Below are positions 1-5,120 of a stretch of 29,503 nt of DNA, one piece after another. The first letter of the stretch is position 1, and each line of letters opens with the position of its first letter. Source of the DNA: a virus; IMG/VR virus record IMGVR_UViG_3300050821_002033, positions 1 to 29,503 of that record; one strand, written 5' to 3'. A program made the position numbers and the translations under genes. The notes under the pieces are model-generated. The model was not told where the DNA came from and made no database searches. It saw nothing but the letters and a program-made list of their open reading frames with translations.

Positions 1-81
1 GGCTACGGCTACGGCTACGGCTACGGCGACGGCTACGGCTCCGGCTACGGCTACGGCTACGGCTACGGCGACGGCTACGGC
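1..81 (+). repeat. GGCTAC hexanucleotide tandem repeat
   Basis: Thirteen and a half tandem copies of a GGCTAC unit cover the first 81 bases, with GGCGAC and GGCTCC variants at four or fewer positions. The repeat is in frame and encodes the Gly-Tyr/Asp/Ser tract. It probably extends beyond the window edge. Being a multiple of three, copy-number change by slippage would lengthen or shorten the tract without a frameshift. Confidence 0.95.
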
Positions 82-435
82 TTGAAAGAAGCTACTGTCT
101 GCTTCCTGGCTATGCTGCCGAAAGAACGTCGCGCTCGCGCCAAAAAGCTCATCCGAGAAGGCGCGAAACTTGCCTATTGGAAATCCGACAAAGATGCAAA
201 ACCTGCAAACGGCGGTAGTGGTTCCGCTGTCCACGTCGGCCTTGTCCAGACCGTTCCCGGCCCACTGAATCTTTGCAATGCTGGAACGCTCCACGCGACT
301 TACAGACTCGACAAATGGAAAGGTCAACGTATCTGGCTTGTGGCCATGATTGGCGAAATTGCCGAGCAAGAAGACAAACTAGGCGCCCTGCAACGCGAGT
401 TTCTCGCCGAACTCACTGACGGGAAAATCCGATGA
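1..435 (+). CDS. Gly-Tyr repeat phage protein, 5'-truncated
   Basis: The reading frame is open from the first base, so the true start lies outside the window; 144 codons are visible. Residues 1-27 are an alternating Gly-X repeat in which X is mostly Tyr, sometimes Asp or Ser. A folded domain of about 117 residues follows, with a Lys/Arg-rich start, an AYW motif and a C-terminal block that includes LHATYRLDKWKGQ and EQEDKLGALQREF. I recall similar C-terminal blocks (Leu-His-Ala-Thr, Lys-Trp, then Asp-Lys and Leu-Lys/Gln-Arg-Glu) in uncharacterised phage proteins that also carry long Gly-Tyr-Asp-Ser tracts. The function is unknown. The stop overlaps the next start as ATGA, so the two genes are probably co-translated. 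The TTG at 82 could initiate a repeat-free form, but no Shine-Dalgarno sequence precedes it. Confidence 0.75.
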   Translation, partial: GYGYGYGYGDGYGSGYGYGYGYGDGYGLKEATVCFLAMLPKERRARAKKLIREGAKLAYWKSDKDAKPANGGSGSAVHVGLVQTVPGPLNLCNAGTLHATYRLDKWKGQRIWLVAMIGEIAEQEDKLGALQREFLAELTDGKIR

Positions 436-602
436 GCGAAAACCGGAAAGGCTATATCGGCGTTTACGAATTTTCCCGGCAGACTGGCCTATCGCTGAGT
501 TACATCTACCAACAAATCTATCTTGGCAAGATTAAGGCTGAGAAACTAGGTCGCAAATGGCAAATCCCTCTCAGCGAATTACGCGAGAAAAACGCTACAT
601 GA
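432..602 (+). CDS. excisionase/MerR-like helix-turn-helix protein
   Basis: This 56-residue protein starts at the ATG of an ATGA overlap with the upstream gene. The central part, VYEFSRQTGLSLSYIYQQIY followed by GKIKAEKLGRKWQIP, has the look of the winged helix-turn-helix of excisionase and helix_turn_helix_17 proteins: a helix, a turn at Thr-Gly-Leu-Ser, a recognition helix Ser-Tyr-Ile-Tyr-Gln-Gln, then a Gly-Lys-Ile wing and the Gly-Arg-Lys-Trp strand. Such proteins bind DNA and act as excisionases or small regulators. No integrase is visible here, so an excisionase role cannot be tested from context. No strong ribosome-binding site is seen; translational coupling is likely. Confidence 0.7.
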   Translation: MSENRKGYIGVYEFSRQTGLSLSYIYQQIYLGKIKAEKLGRKWQIPLSELREKNAT

Positions 603-627
603 CCGGGCGGATTGAGGAGGCTGGCCA

Positions 628-966
628 GTGCCAGTGAATCAAAAGAAATATCCAAAGAACTGGAAGGAGATTGTCGCTGAGATTGCCAAACGCGCTGGAG
701 GGCGGTGCGAGTGTATTGGAGAATGCGGATTGCATAAGACAGGAGGGCCAAGGCGTTGCGTGGAGCGGAATGGCGAACCTGCCGTCTGGGCTAGAGGACG
801 AATCGTGCTCACTACCGCTCATCTTTGCCACAATCCCCGCTGCGCTCGCAGAAAACATCTCAAGCATATGTGTCAGCGGTGCCATCTTCGCTATGATGTC
901 CAGCTTCACAAGCAGCACCGGCGAGAACGGCGAGAACGGGAAACTGGGCAACTGCGGCTAATTTGA
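628..966 (+). CDS. HNH endonuclease family protein
   Basis: This is a 112-residue protein beginning with GTG, placed seven bases after a full GAGGAGG Shine-Dalgarno sequence at 614-620; a second in-frame GTG follows at 634. The N-terminal YPKNWKEI block is followed by a Cys-rich segment (RCECIGECGLH), then TTAHLCHNP, and finally MCQRCHLRYD. The spaced Cys pairs suggest a zinc-stabilised fold, and the Ala-His-Leu, Asn-Pro and CxxCHxxYD elements match small phage HNH nucleases. Products of this family may nick DNA during packaging or replication or act as homing enzymes; nothing here tells which. The C-terminus is rich in Arg and His. Confidence 0.8.
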   Translation: MPVNQKKYPKNWKEIVAEIAKRAGGRCECIGECGLHKTGGPRRCVERNGEPAVWARGRIVLTTAHLCHNPRCARRKHLKHMCQRCHLRYDVQLHKQHRRERRERETGQLRLI

Positions 967-972
967 GCAGTC

Positions 973-991
973 GGGGCAGGAGCACTGCCCC
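973..991 (+). promoter_or_regulatory. RNA hairpin before a ribosome-binding site
   Basis: GGGGCAG at 973-979 pairs perfectly with CTGCCCC at 985-991 around a five-base loop. It lies in the short gap after the HNH gene and just upstream of the AGGAGG at 997-1002 that serves the next gene. There is no T-run after the stem, so it is a poor intrinsic terminator; an mRNA-stabilising or translation-affecting hairpin is more likely. Confidence 0.5.
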
Positions 992-1012
992 TAGCCAGGA
1001 GGAAAGGAAATT

Positions 1013-1168
1013 ATGAGCAGACCGTTTGGACCGATTAAGCCATATTGCCGAGGCGAGCACACGCCCTATGCGGGATTAACGAGTGCCCAGCAAGGCCGCG
1101 TTATCAAAGCAGCAGAAGATAAGCGAGCAAGGCGCAACGCTCGCAGGCTGGCAGAGAAACGCCCTTAG
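1013..1168 (+). CDS. small basic protein, unknown
   Basis: A 51-residue protein starting at ATG, ten bases after AGGAGG (997-1002). The N-terminal MSRPFGPIKPYCRGEHTPYA is followed by a helical, strongly basic C-terminal half rich in Arg, Lys and Ala. I do not recognise the family. The basic helix could bind nucleic acid, but that is a guess. It is the last plus-strand gene before the late genes arrive from the opposite direction, and its TAG stop shares bases with the TAA stop of the minus-strand neighbour. Confidence 0.6.
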   Translation: MSRPFGPIKPYCRGEHTPYAGLTSAQQGRVIKAAEDKRARRNARRLAEKRP

Positions 1169-1623
1169 CTGTTCTGAACGAAAGAAAATCCAGTTGCCGG
1201 GACAGGCGGCGGAGCCACAAACGCCATGTTCTGCGTGTTGCTGATGGTCACGCCCGCCGAGTTGATGCCCGTCAGCGTGAGATTGAAGCTCTTTGCCGTG
1301 TCGGTCGCCAGCGTGGTCCCGTTGATGCTGAGGCCAGACGGGTCGGTCGGCACGGGCAGCAAAGTCACGCTCGTGTCATCGACGGTCCAGACTGGAACGC
1401 TTCCAGGCTGCAAAAGCCCTCCTGTCGGGACTACGGACGCTTGGACCTGAAACGGCTGGCCCGGTATTACCGTGAAATTAGTTGCCATACTTCCTCCTGT
1501 ATTTTTGAAAACAAAACCCATTGCCGGTCGTGGTTCACTTGCTTCTAAAGCCGTTGCGATGCGTTCGACAGCATTAGCGATTCTCCCGAGGTCGTAGTCC
1601 GCCAGCTTGTCCCATTCGCTCAT
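1165..1623 (-). CDS. Ig-like domain protein with internal start
   Basis: The 152-residue frame starts at an ATGA overlap with the upstream membrane-protein gene. Residues 1-34 are a charged helix (MSEWDKLADYDLGRIANAVE...). From Met46 (ATG at 1486-1488) the sequence becomes a beta-rich module with PVWTVDDTSVTLLPV and a later GTTLATDTAKSFNLTLTG strand pattern, typical of bacterial Ig-like (Big_2-type) domains found on phage virion proteins. Met46 is preceded at four bases by AGGAGG (1493-1498), a better ribosome-binding site than that of the first ATG, so a separate 107-residue protein is probably made as well or instead. It probably decorates the virion or binds a surface; this is inferred from the fold only. 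Confidence 0.7.
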   Translation of the reverse strand: MSEWDKLADYDLGRIANAVERIATALEASEPRPAMGFVFKNTGGSMATNFTVIPGQPFQVQASVVPTGGLLQPGSVPVWTVDDTSVTLLPVPTDPSGLSINGTTLATDTAKSFNLTLTGINSAGVTISNTQNMAFVAPPPVPATGFSFVQNS

Positions 1624-1802
1624 CTACGCGGTCCGTACCAGCCCGGACTCACCAGCCCAGAGAACCCTAGCAGCCAGATTATGCAGATGAGGATGAACAA
1701 AACGAGGACAATCTTCTTGAAAGGCTCGGGAATGGGCAACATCGTAAGCAGCCACCAAATGAGGCCTGCGACAATCACGGCTACCAGAAGTTCTATGAGC
1801 AT
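1620..1802 (-). CDS. small Thivi_2564-like membrane protein
   Basis: A 60-residue protein with two hydrophobic helices, roughly residues 4-22 and 31-50, joined by a short loop containing PIPEPFKK, and a short polar tail ending in two Arg. This plan (an MLI start, a Pro-rich loop, a second helix ending in WLL) matches small two-helix membrane proteins of the Thivi_2564 type, which occur on phages and in bacteria. In this lysis region a holin-like role is possible but unproved. A purine-rich GGGAAGAGA precedes the ATG. The stop overlaps the Ig-like gene start as ATGA. Confidence 0.65.
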   Translation of the reverse strand: MLIELLVAVIVAGLIWWLLTMLPIPEPFKKIVLVLFILICIIWLLGFSGLVSPGWYGPRR

Positions 1803-1845
1803 GATTCATTCTCTTCCCGGACTGGGCGCGTGTCTGTTCAAAACA

Positions 1846-2031
1846 CTACTGGGGCTGCGCTTCCGCGTGAGCCGTGGCCACTACCGCAGTCAAGGTATCG
1901 GCGTCCGCTGCCAATATTTCCGCATCCGTCTTGCCTTGCAGGCCATGAATGAACGAGGCCACCAGGCTAAAGCCGATAGGCTCCAGTGTCGCAATCTCAT
2001 TTAGAATGGCGATGATTGCCGCGACAGTCAT
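1846..2031 (-). CDS. small phage protein, unknown
   Basis: A 61-residue protein whose ATG overlaps the lipoprotein gene stop as TAATG; GGAG lies seven bases upstream. The N-terminal half is moderately hydrophobic and helical; a GLQGKTDAEILAADADTL motif follows, and the tail is Ala-rich. Similar short proteins with a GKTDAEIL-type element occur in podovirus lysis regions, but I know of no function. Its tight coupling to the lipoprotein gene suggests that the two products act together. Confidence 0.6.
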   Translation of the reverse strand: MTVAAIIAILNEIATLEPIGFSLVASFIHGLQGKTDAEILAADADTLTAVVATAHAEAQPQ

Positions 2032-2522
2032 TAGTTTGCTCCTTTCGTTGCCGGAACCGCAGTTATGGGAGTGGTAGTCTGGACGCTTAGCGACAACCCG
2101 ATATTTTGCAAGATGTCTTGGATGCTTTTTACCAAGATCGCCAAGAGGTTCTGACTTTGGGCATTCTTGACGCTAAAAACTCCATCAACCACCAGGGAAT
2201 TGAGCGCATTCTCTATAGCCGTGAATTCGCCCTGAATGGTGACGGTACCGGCGTTGGCTTGGAGGCCAGCGACTAGCACCTGTGCGACGTTTCCAACCTT
2301 TTCAACTCCGGCCTCCAGTTTTTGATGCTCCGCTGCATCAATTCTTCCATTGGTGTGTTCAGCCATCTCCGCTTTCTGGAAATTGCTCAGGACAGTCGTG
2401 AAGTCATGCTCCGCCGTCACGGCATCATGGTATGGCCCCTTCGTTGGGCAGCCCGCCAATGTGACAGCCAATGCGAAAGTTACGATGACGGCTAGGCCTG
2501 TATTACTGCGTTTTCGATACAT
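2031..2522 (-). CDS. phage-encoded lipoprotein
   Basis: A 163-residue protein with a classic lipoprotein signal: basic MYRKR, a hydrophobic stretch, then LAGC with the acylated Cys at residue 25. The mature part is mainly helical, with an EHQKLEAGVEKVGNVAQ segment and an Ala/Gln-rich middle, and ends in a Thr/Pro-rich tail. AAGGAG lies a few bases before the ATG. The expected place is the inner leaflet of the outer membrane or the outer face of the inner membrane. In a lysis region a lipoprotein could act as an outer spanin or as a superinfection-exclusion factor, but 163 residues is long for a classical outer spanin, and no partner inner spanin is certain. Confidence 0.75.
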   Translation of the reverse strand: MYRKRSNTGLAVIVTFALAVTLAGCPTKGPYHDAVTAEHDFTTVLSNFQKAEMAEHTNGRIDAAEHQKLEAGVEKVGNVAQVLVAGLQANAGTVTIQGEFTAIENALNSLVVDGVFSVKNAQSQNLLAILVKSIQDILQNIGLSLSVQTTTPITAVPATKGAN

Positions 2523-2532
2523 TGTTTCTCCT

Positions 2533-2778
2533 TCATATGCTTGTCAGTAGCCCTAGAATCATGCCAGCCATGTAGAAACTCCAATCGAGCAGGCTTGAGC
2601 CTCGGTCGGCAGGCGACTCGTATTTTTCGTCATACCAGCCTTCTTTGACCGTGGCCCAGAGGAGCATTCCCACCGCCCCAACGATTAGCCCCTTGTGGCC
2701 CCATCGCCCACATTGCGAGACGAGATAGGCGGCTGTGAAGAAGTGAGCAAATTGAGCGCTAATTTCCGAGACGCTCAT
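2533..2778 (-). CDS. small membrane protein
   Basis: An 81-residue protein starting at an ATGA overlap. Hydrophobic helices lie around residues 8-22, 29-44 and 64-80. Between them is a conserved-looking polar segment, KEGWYDEKYESPADRGSSLL, followed by a second hydrophobic stretch. The Glu-Ser-x-x-x-Arg-Gly-Ser-Ser-Leu-Leu-Asp pattern resembles uncharacterised phage membrane proteins, some labelled VanZ-like. The position among other small membrane genes supports a role in lysis or in changing the host envelope. Which of these proteins is the holin cannot be decided from sequence alone. Confidence 0.65.
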   Translation of the reverse strand: MSVSEISAQFAHFFTAAYLVSQCGRWGHKGLIVGAVGMLLWATVKEGWYDEKYESPADRGSSLLDWSFYMAGMILGLLTSI

Positions 2779-3071
2779 GGCTTTGGAACCGCAACCACAG
2801 TGATAGGCGCGACGCCGGCCAAGTCGGTTTGCTTTGTGACTGCCGCTTGGAAGTTGGGGCTGCTTTCAACAGACACATTCCTTGCCCTTGATGGATTCTG
2901 AGCTAAAATGGCGGTTACAAACTTAAAAAAAAATCGATAGTATGGGCTTGATGTGGCTGTCGGAGCATCCAGAGCACTTGTGAATGCCGATATGCCATAG
3001 TTTGAAATCCATGTAAGAATTGCGGTCGCCCAATATGGATGTTGGCTGAAAAAGTTAGCTATTGAGGTCAT
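2775..3071 (-). CDS. holin-region small protein with T9 tract
   Basis: The 98-residue form begins at MTSIANFFSQHPYWATAI; the frame stays open to an ATG at 3135-3137, giving 120 residues. I prefer the shorter form because residues from HPYWATAILTW onward match a family of short phage proteins (His-Pro-x-Trp-Ala, then SSPxYxFxFKF, then a C-terminal ESSPNF segment) that begin only a few residues before this motif, and because the extension would overlap another small gene. One hydrophobic helix lies near residues 12-32. The codons for Phe-Phe-Phe form a run of nine T (2925-2933 on this strand), a possible slippage site. The stop overlaps the next start as ATGA. Confidence 0.65.
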   Translation of the reverse strand: MTSIANFFSQHPYWATAILTWISNYGISAFTSALDAPTATSSPYYRFFFKFVTAILAQNPSRARNVSVESSPNFQAAVTKQTDLAGVAPITVVAVPKP

Positions 3072-3094
3072 TGGCTGGCTTTTTATGCCATCTC

Positions 3095-3235
3095 CTAGGT
3101 CTGCGATTTGTTGGCTTGCTCTTTTCGGGTAGCCCATCGGCGCCAGCGATTTCCCTTATGCCCTTGGTCCGTTTGCTGAAAGAGAGCTATGGGTGTCCAG
3201 TTTCCAAACTTTTCTTTTGGTAGGTAGGCTTTCAC
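3095..3235 (-). CDS. 46-residue small ORF, unknown
   Basis: This frame fills the gap between the DUF5675 gene and the next protein. It starts at GTG (3233-3235), six bases after AAGGA at 3242-3246. It encodes a basic, Trp-rich peptide: an N-terminal KAYLPKEKFGNWTPIALF part, then GNRWRRWATRKEQ. I do not recognise it. Support is the spacing of the ribosome-binding site, the fit to an otherwise empty 119-base gap, and a non-random composition; there is no homology evidence. If the neighbouring gene really starts at 3137, the two would overlap by 43 bases. Confidence 0.4.
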   Translation of the reverse strand: MKAYLPKEKFGNWTPIALFQQTDQGHKGNRWRRWATRKEQANKSQT

Positions 3236-3256
3236 GCTGCTTCCTTATAGCACAGT

Positions 3257-3646
3257 TCACTTCACCGTGATAGTGCATTCTCCCGCTTCCAGCGGTCCTT
3301 GCGCCTGTTCCCAGAAATCGTCGAAGGCTTGCCGACTGTCGCCGATGAAGTCCTTGCCGGGCATGGAATTGCCGAGCAGGATGCAGCCTTCGGTGTTCTC
3401 CGGCTCGTTGCCCCAATGCATTTCAATGTTGCTGCGCCCTGGCACACCCACGAGAAGAGGCATGAGCCTGCCAAACTTCGGGCTTGGGTAAGTCACGACC
3501 TTGTAGGTTCCTACGGGAATGGCGCTGCCCGGCCCACCGTCGCCCAAAGGCAATTCCAGCGTCCAGCAAAAGCTCTTGCCGTCTATAGCCAGCGAGCCAA
3601 TCGTGCTTTTGTCCGTGAAGTTGAAGCGTTCGACTGTGAGAATCAT
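3257..3646 (-). CDS. DUF5675 family protein, candidate cell-wall enzyme
   Basis: A 129-residue protein starting at an ATGA overlap. It carries the DUF5675 pattern: MILTVERF at the start, FCWTLELP near residue 27, IPVGTYKVVTYPSPKFGR near 43-60, and IEMHWGNEPENTEGCILLG near 74-92. His77 and Cys88 sit in an HxGN...TxGC arrangement like the catalytic His and Cys of YkuD-type L,D-transpeptidases, so an action on peptidoglycan is plausible, though this is inferred. No other endolysin-like gene is visible in the window, which makes this the best candidate for the wall-active lysis protein. No signal peptide is seen, so it would need holin-mediated release or act inside. Confidence 0.75.
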   Translation of the reverse strand: MILTVERFNFTDKSTIGSLAIDGKSFCWTLELPLGDGGPGSAIPVGTYKVVTYPSPKFGRLMPLLVGVPGRSNIEMHWGNEPENTEGCILLGNSMPGKDFIGDSRQAFDDFWEQAQGPLEAGECTITVK

Positions 3647-3798
3647 GGTTTCTTCCGCTTATCTTTTGGCGTGGCGGCTTTGTAAGCCGCCTTGGCCTTG
3701 TCTTCGCACTCCTGGCAGGCCCTTGGAATCTTTAGCATGCCGCGCTCATAATACAGCTGTTCCTCGTCCTTGACCTTCCCGCATTCGGGGCATTTCAT
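3643..3798 (-). CDS. zinc-ribbon protein
   Basis: A 51-residue protein starting at MKCPECGKV. Two CxxC pairs, CPEC near residues 3-6 and CQEC near 29-32, flank a helix-forming YYERGMLKIPRA segment; this is a typical four-Cys zinc ribbon as found in small phage proteins. The C-terminus is rich in Lys and Ala. A TTG at 3828 would add ten residues, but it lacks a ribosome-binding site. GGAGG lies 13 bases before the ATG, rather far. The gene overlaps the upstream membrane-protein gene by 53 bases and the DUF5675 gene by four (ATGA). The function is unknown. Confidence 0.65.
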   Translation of the reverse strand: MKCPECGKVKDEEQLYYERGMLKIPRACQECEDKAKAAYKAATPKDKRKKP

Positions 3799-4366
3799 GG
3801 GGCACCCGCAACCTCCAAGCCAGCACAAGGAAAGCCGCCGTCGCTACACAGGGAGGCACAAGCCAATTGAGCTTTCCCCATTCCTTGAAGTTGAGCGTCC
3901 AGCCAAAGGAATAGGCCGCTTGCACCAGCCAGAGCATCGCCAAGGGGAATAGCAGGTCTGGATGCCTCGTATAAGGGGCGGTAAAGGCCGTTAGCACGCC
4001 CGCCCAAGCGAGAATAAAGCCCTCGACGAGTGAAATGACCATGAAACGTCCCAAGGGCTTCCCTGCCCCTAGAAATGCCATTCTGGTGAGTATCCCGGCC
4101 AGCACAAAACAGATAGCGATGGGCCTCAAATGCCAGCGCCTGTCCCGGAGACAATCCCACGCAATCCGGCAGACGGCATAGAGTATCGGGACCGTGAAGA
4201 GGCAATAGACAGCCGCGTACTGCCACGACCAGACGCCGAAGCTCCATGCCGCCGAGAGCACGAACGGGATGTAGACCAGTTCGGCCCAGAGATACCGCTC
4301 GATGTTAGCTGGCGGATGAAACCTTAGAGCCAGCATCAGGGCTATAGCTGTTAGGAGTCCACTCAA
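3746..4366 (-). CDS. polytopic membrane protein, about seven helices
   Basis: A 206-residue protein with about seven hydrophobic segments separated by short basic loops such as RDRRWHLRP. I place helices near residues 2-16, 25-46, 49-70, 82-100, 107-130, 137-157 and 168-186. The start is TTG at 4364-4366, nine bases after AAAGG; the first ATG lies ten codons further in and has no ribosome-binding site. It overlaps both neighbours. I do not recognise the family. A seven-helix protein is too complex for a common holin, so roles in envelope modification, superinfection exclusion or transport are open. The Arg-rich C-terminal tail is probably cytoplasmic. Confidence 0.6.
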   Translation of the reverse strand: MSGLLTAIALMLALRFHPPANIERYLWAELVYIPFVLSAAWSFGVWSWQYAAVYCLFTVPILYAVCRIAWDCLRDRRWHLRPIAICFVLAGILTRMAFLGAGKPLGRFMVISLVEGFILAWAGVLTAFTAPYTRHPDLLFPLAMLWLVQAAYSFGWTLNFKEWGKLNWLVPPCVATAAFLVLAWRLRVPHEMPRMREGQGRGTAVL

Positions 4367-4496
4367 GCGTGCCCGCCTTTCCGACCTGCTTTTTCAGATA
4401 CTCCAAGTCCTTTGGGTCTGCCTTGAATGTCACAAACCCGCTCGCTACGCTCTGTACAGTTGCCGGGAAGCTCCCGGGGTGAGGACCGATTCCCAT
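4305..4496 (-). CDS. small phage protein, unknown
   Basis: A 63-residue protein starting at MGIGPHPGSFPA, eight bases after AAGG. A beta-like first half (ATVQSVASGFVTFKADP) is followed by a short helix (DLEYLKKQVGK) and a Ser-rich tail. I do not recognise it. Its start codons contain a palindrome (4463-4477) that may form a short hairpin and could damp translation. The 3' part overlaps the membrane-protein gene by 62 bases, so one of the two starts may be wrong; the ribosome-binding sites of both look acceptable. Confidence 0.5.
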   Translation of the reverse strand: MGIGPHPGSFPATVQSVASGFVTFKADPKDLEYLKKQVGKAGTLEWTPNSYSPDAGSKVSSAS

Positions 4497-4498
4497 AA

Positions 4499-4723
4499 TT
4501 AGCCTTCTTTCTTCCAAGTTTTGAAATTTAGCTGCCCCTTGATTCTCGCCATATCGACCCGCAAACCTACGACATGCCTATGCAAAGAAGCCACTTCCTT
4601 TTCCAGTTCGTCCGGCACCTCTTCGCGCTTCTTCCAGCGAAAAAAAGCGATCATCACAATCCAGTTGACGCACGCGCCGATGATGATGCTCCCGACCATC
4701 AGCTCGATGGCTGGCCAGTTCAC
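4499..4723 (-). CDS. single-span membrane protein with coiled coil
   Basis: A 74-residue protein starting at an ATGA overlap. A hydrophobic helix spans roughly residues 6-28, followed by RWKKREEVPDELEKEVAS and a heptad-like helix with a basic end. One N-terminal membrane span plus a coiled-coil tail is the plan of many inner-spanin-like or accessory holin proteins of phages, but here the topology would leave the basic coil in the cytoplasm by the positive-inside rule. The function is unknown. Together with its downstream-coupled and upstream-coupled neighbours it forms a cluster of small membrane genes. Confidence 0.6.
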   Translation of the reverse strand: MNWPAIELMVGSIIIGACVNWIVMIAFFRWKKREEVPDELEKEVASLHRHVVGLRVDMARIKGQLNFKTWKKEG

Positions 4724-4938
4724 TTGGTCCGGTCCTGCTCACTCTTGACGCCTTCCGCTCGACCTTCTGCAATGTCTGCCCGTTTGTTCGAGTCCAGCAA
4801 TTCTGTGAGCCGCGAGTTCACAATGACGTGCAATTCATTAATCTTCTGATGGTTCGAGATGGAGGCAATAAGCGCAGCGCCTGCCACGATCGTTGGCGGT
4901 ACAGCAGCTATTAAGGCGACTTGGATAGCTTCTATCAT
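4720..4938 (-). CDS. holin-like small membrane protein
   Basis: A 72-residue protein with an N-terminal hydrophobic span (about residues 4-26), then SNHQKINELHVIVNSRLTEL and an Ala/Glu-rich helical tail (RADIAEGRAEGVKSEQ). Proteins with one span followed by the I-x-x-L-H-x-x-V-N-S-R-L-T motif are common in phage lysis regions and are often labelled holin-like or membrane protein. It is coupled to both neighbours by ATGA overlaps. Of the small membrane proteins in this window it is one of the better holin candidates, but only by resemblance. Confidence 0.65.
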   Translation of the reverse strand: MIEAIQVALIAAVPPTIVAGAALIASISNHQKINELHVIVNSRLTELLDSNKRADIAEGRAEGVKSEQDRTK

Positions 4939-5120
4939 TTCTTCTTTCGTCTCCCGCCCTGCATCAGAATGCCTACCACGAGCTCACGGTAGGCTTTGGC
5001 GTGCGCCCCACAAAAGCGTTTCTTGCCGGAATTCCTAGCCTCTAGACCGCAAGGCACAAGCAGTGCCCGTTCCGCTACGACCGTCTCCCGGAATGCGATA
5101 CAGCGCCTCAATTTGTCCAT
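4935..5120 (-). CDS. small Cys/His protein, unknown
   Basis: A 61-residue basic protein starting at ATG inside the last codons of the upstream gene (13-base overlap). It has Cys at residues 7, 24 and 37 and a His at 40, in a pattern (LVPCGLEAR...KRFCGAHAKAYRE) that might bind zinc, and it ends in a run of Arg and Lys. The ribosome-binding site is weak (CCAGGT next to the ATG). I do not recognise a family. The stop overlaps the next start as ATGA, which supports it as a real gene. Confidence 0.5.
   Translation of the reverse strand: MDKLRRCIAFRETVVAERALLVPCGLEARNSGKKRFCGAHAKAYRELVVGILMQGGRRKKK

Noticed and set aside
1-81. The repeat as a CRISPR array or origin iterons
   Set aside because: The units are six bases, contiguous, without spacers, and in frame with a coding sequence.
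671-961. Second plus-strand gene of 96 codons inside the HNH gene
   Set aside because: It is an alternative frame of the HNH gene, which has a strong ribosome-binding site and family motifs.
4463-4477. CCGGGA-AGC-TCCCGG palindrome as a terminator
   Set aside because: It lies within the first codons of a gene, has a three-base loop and no following T-run on either strand.
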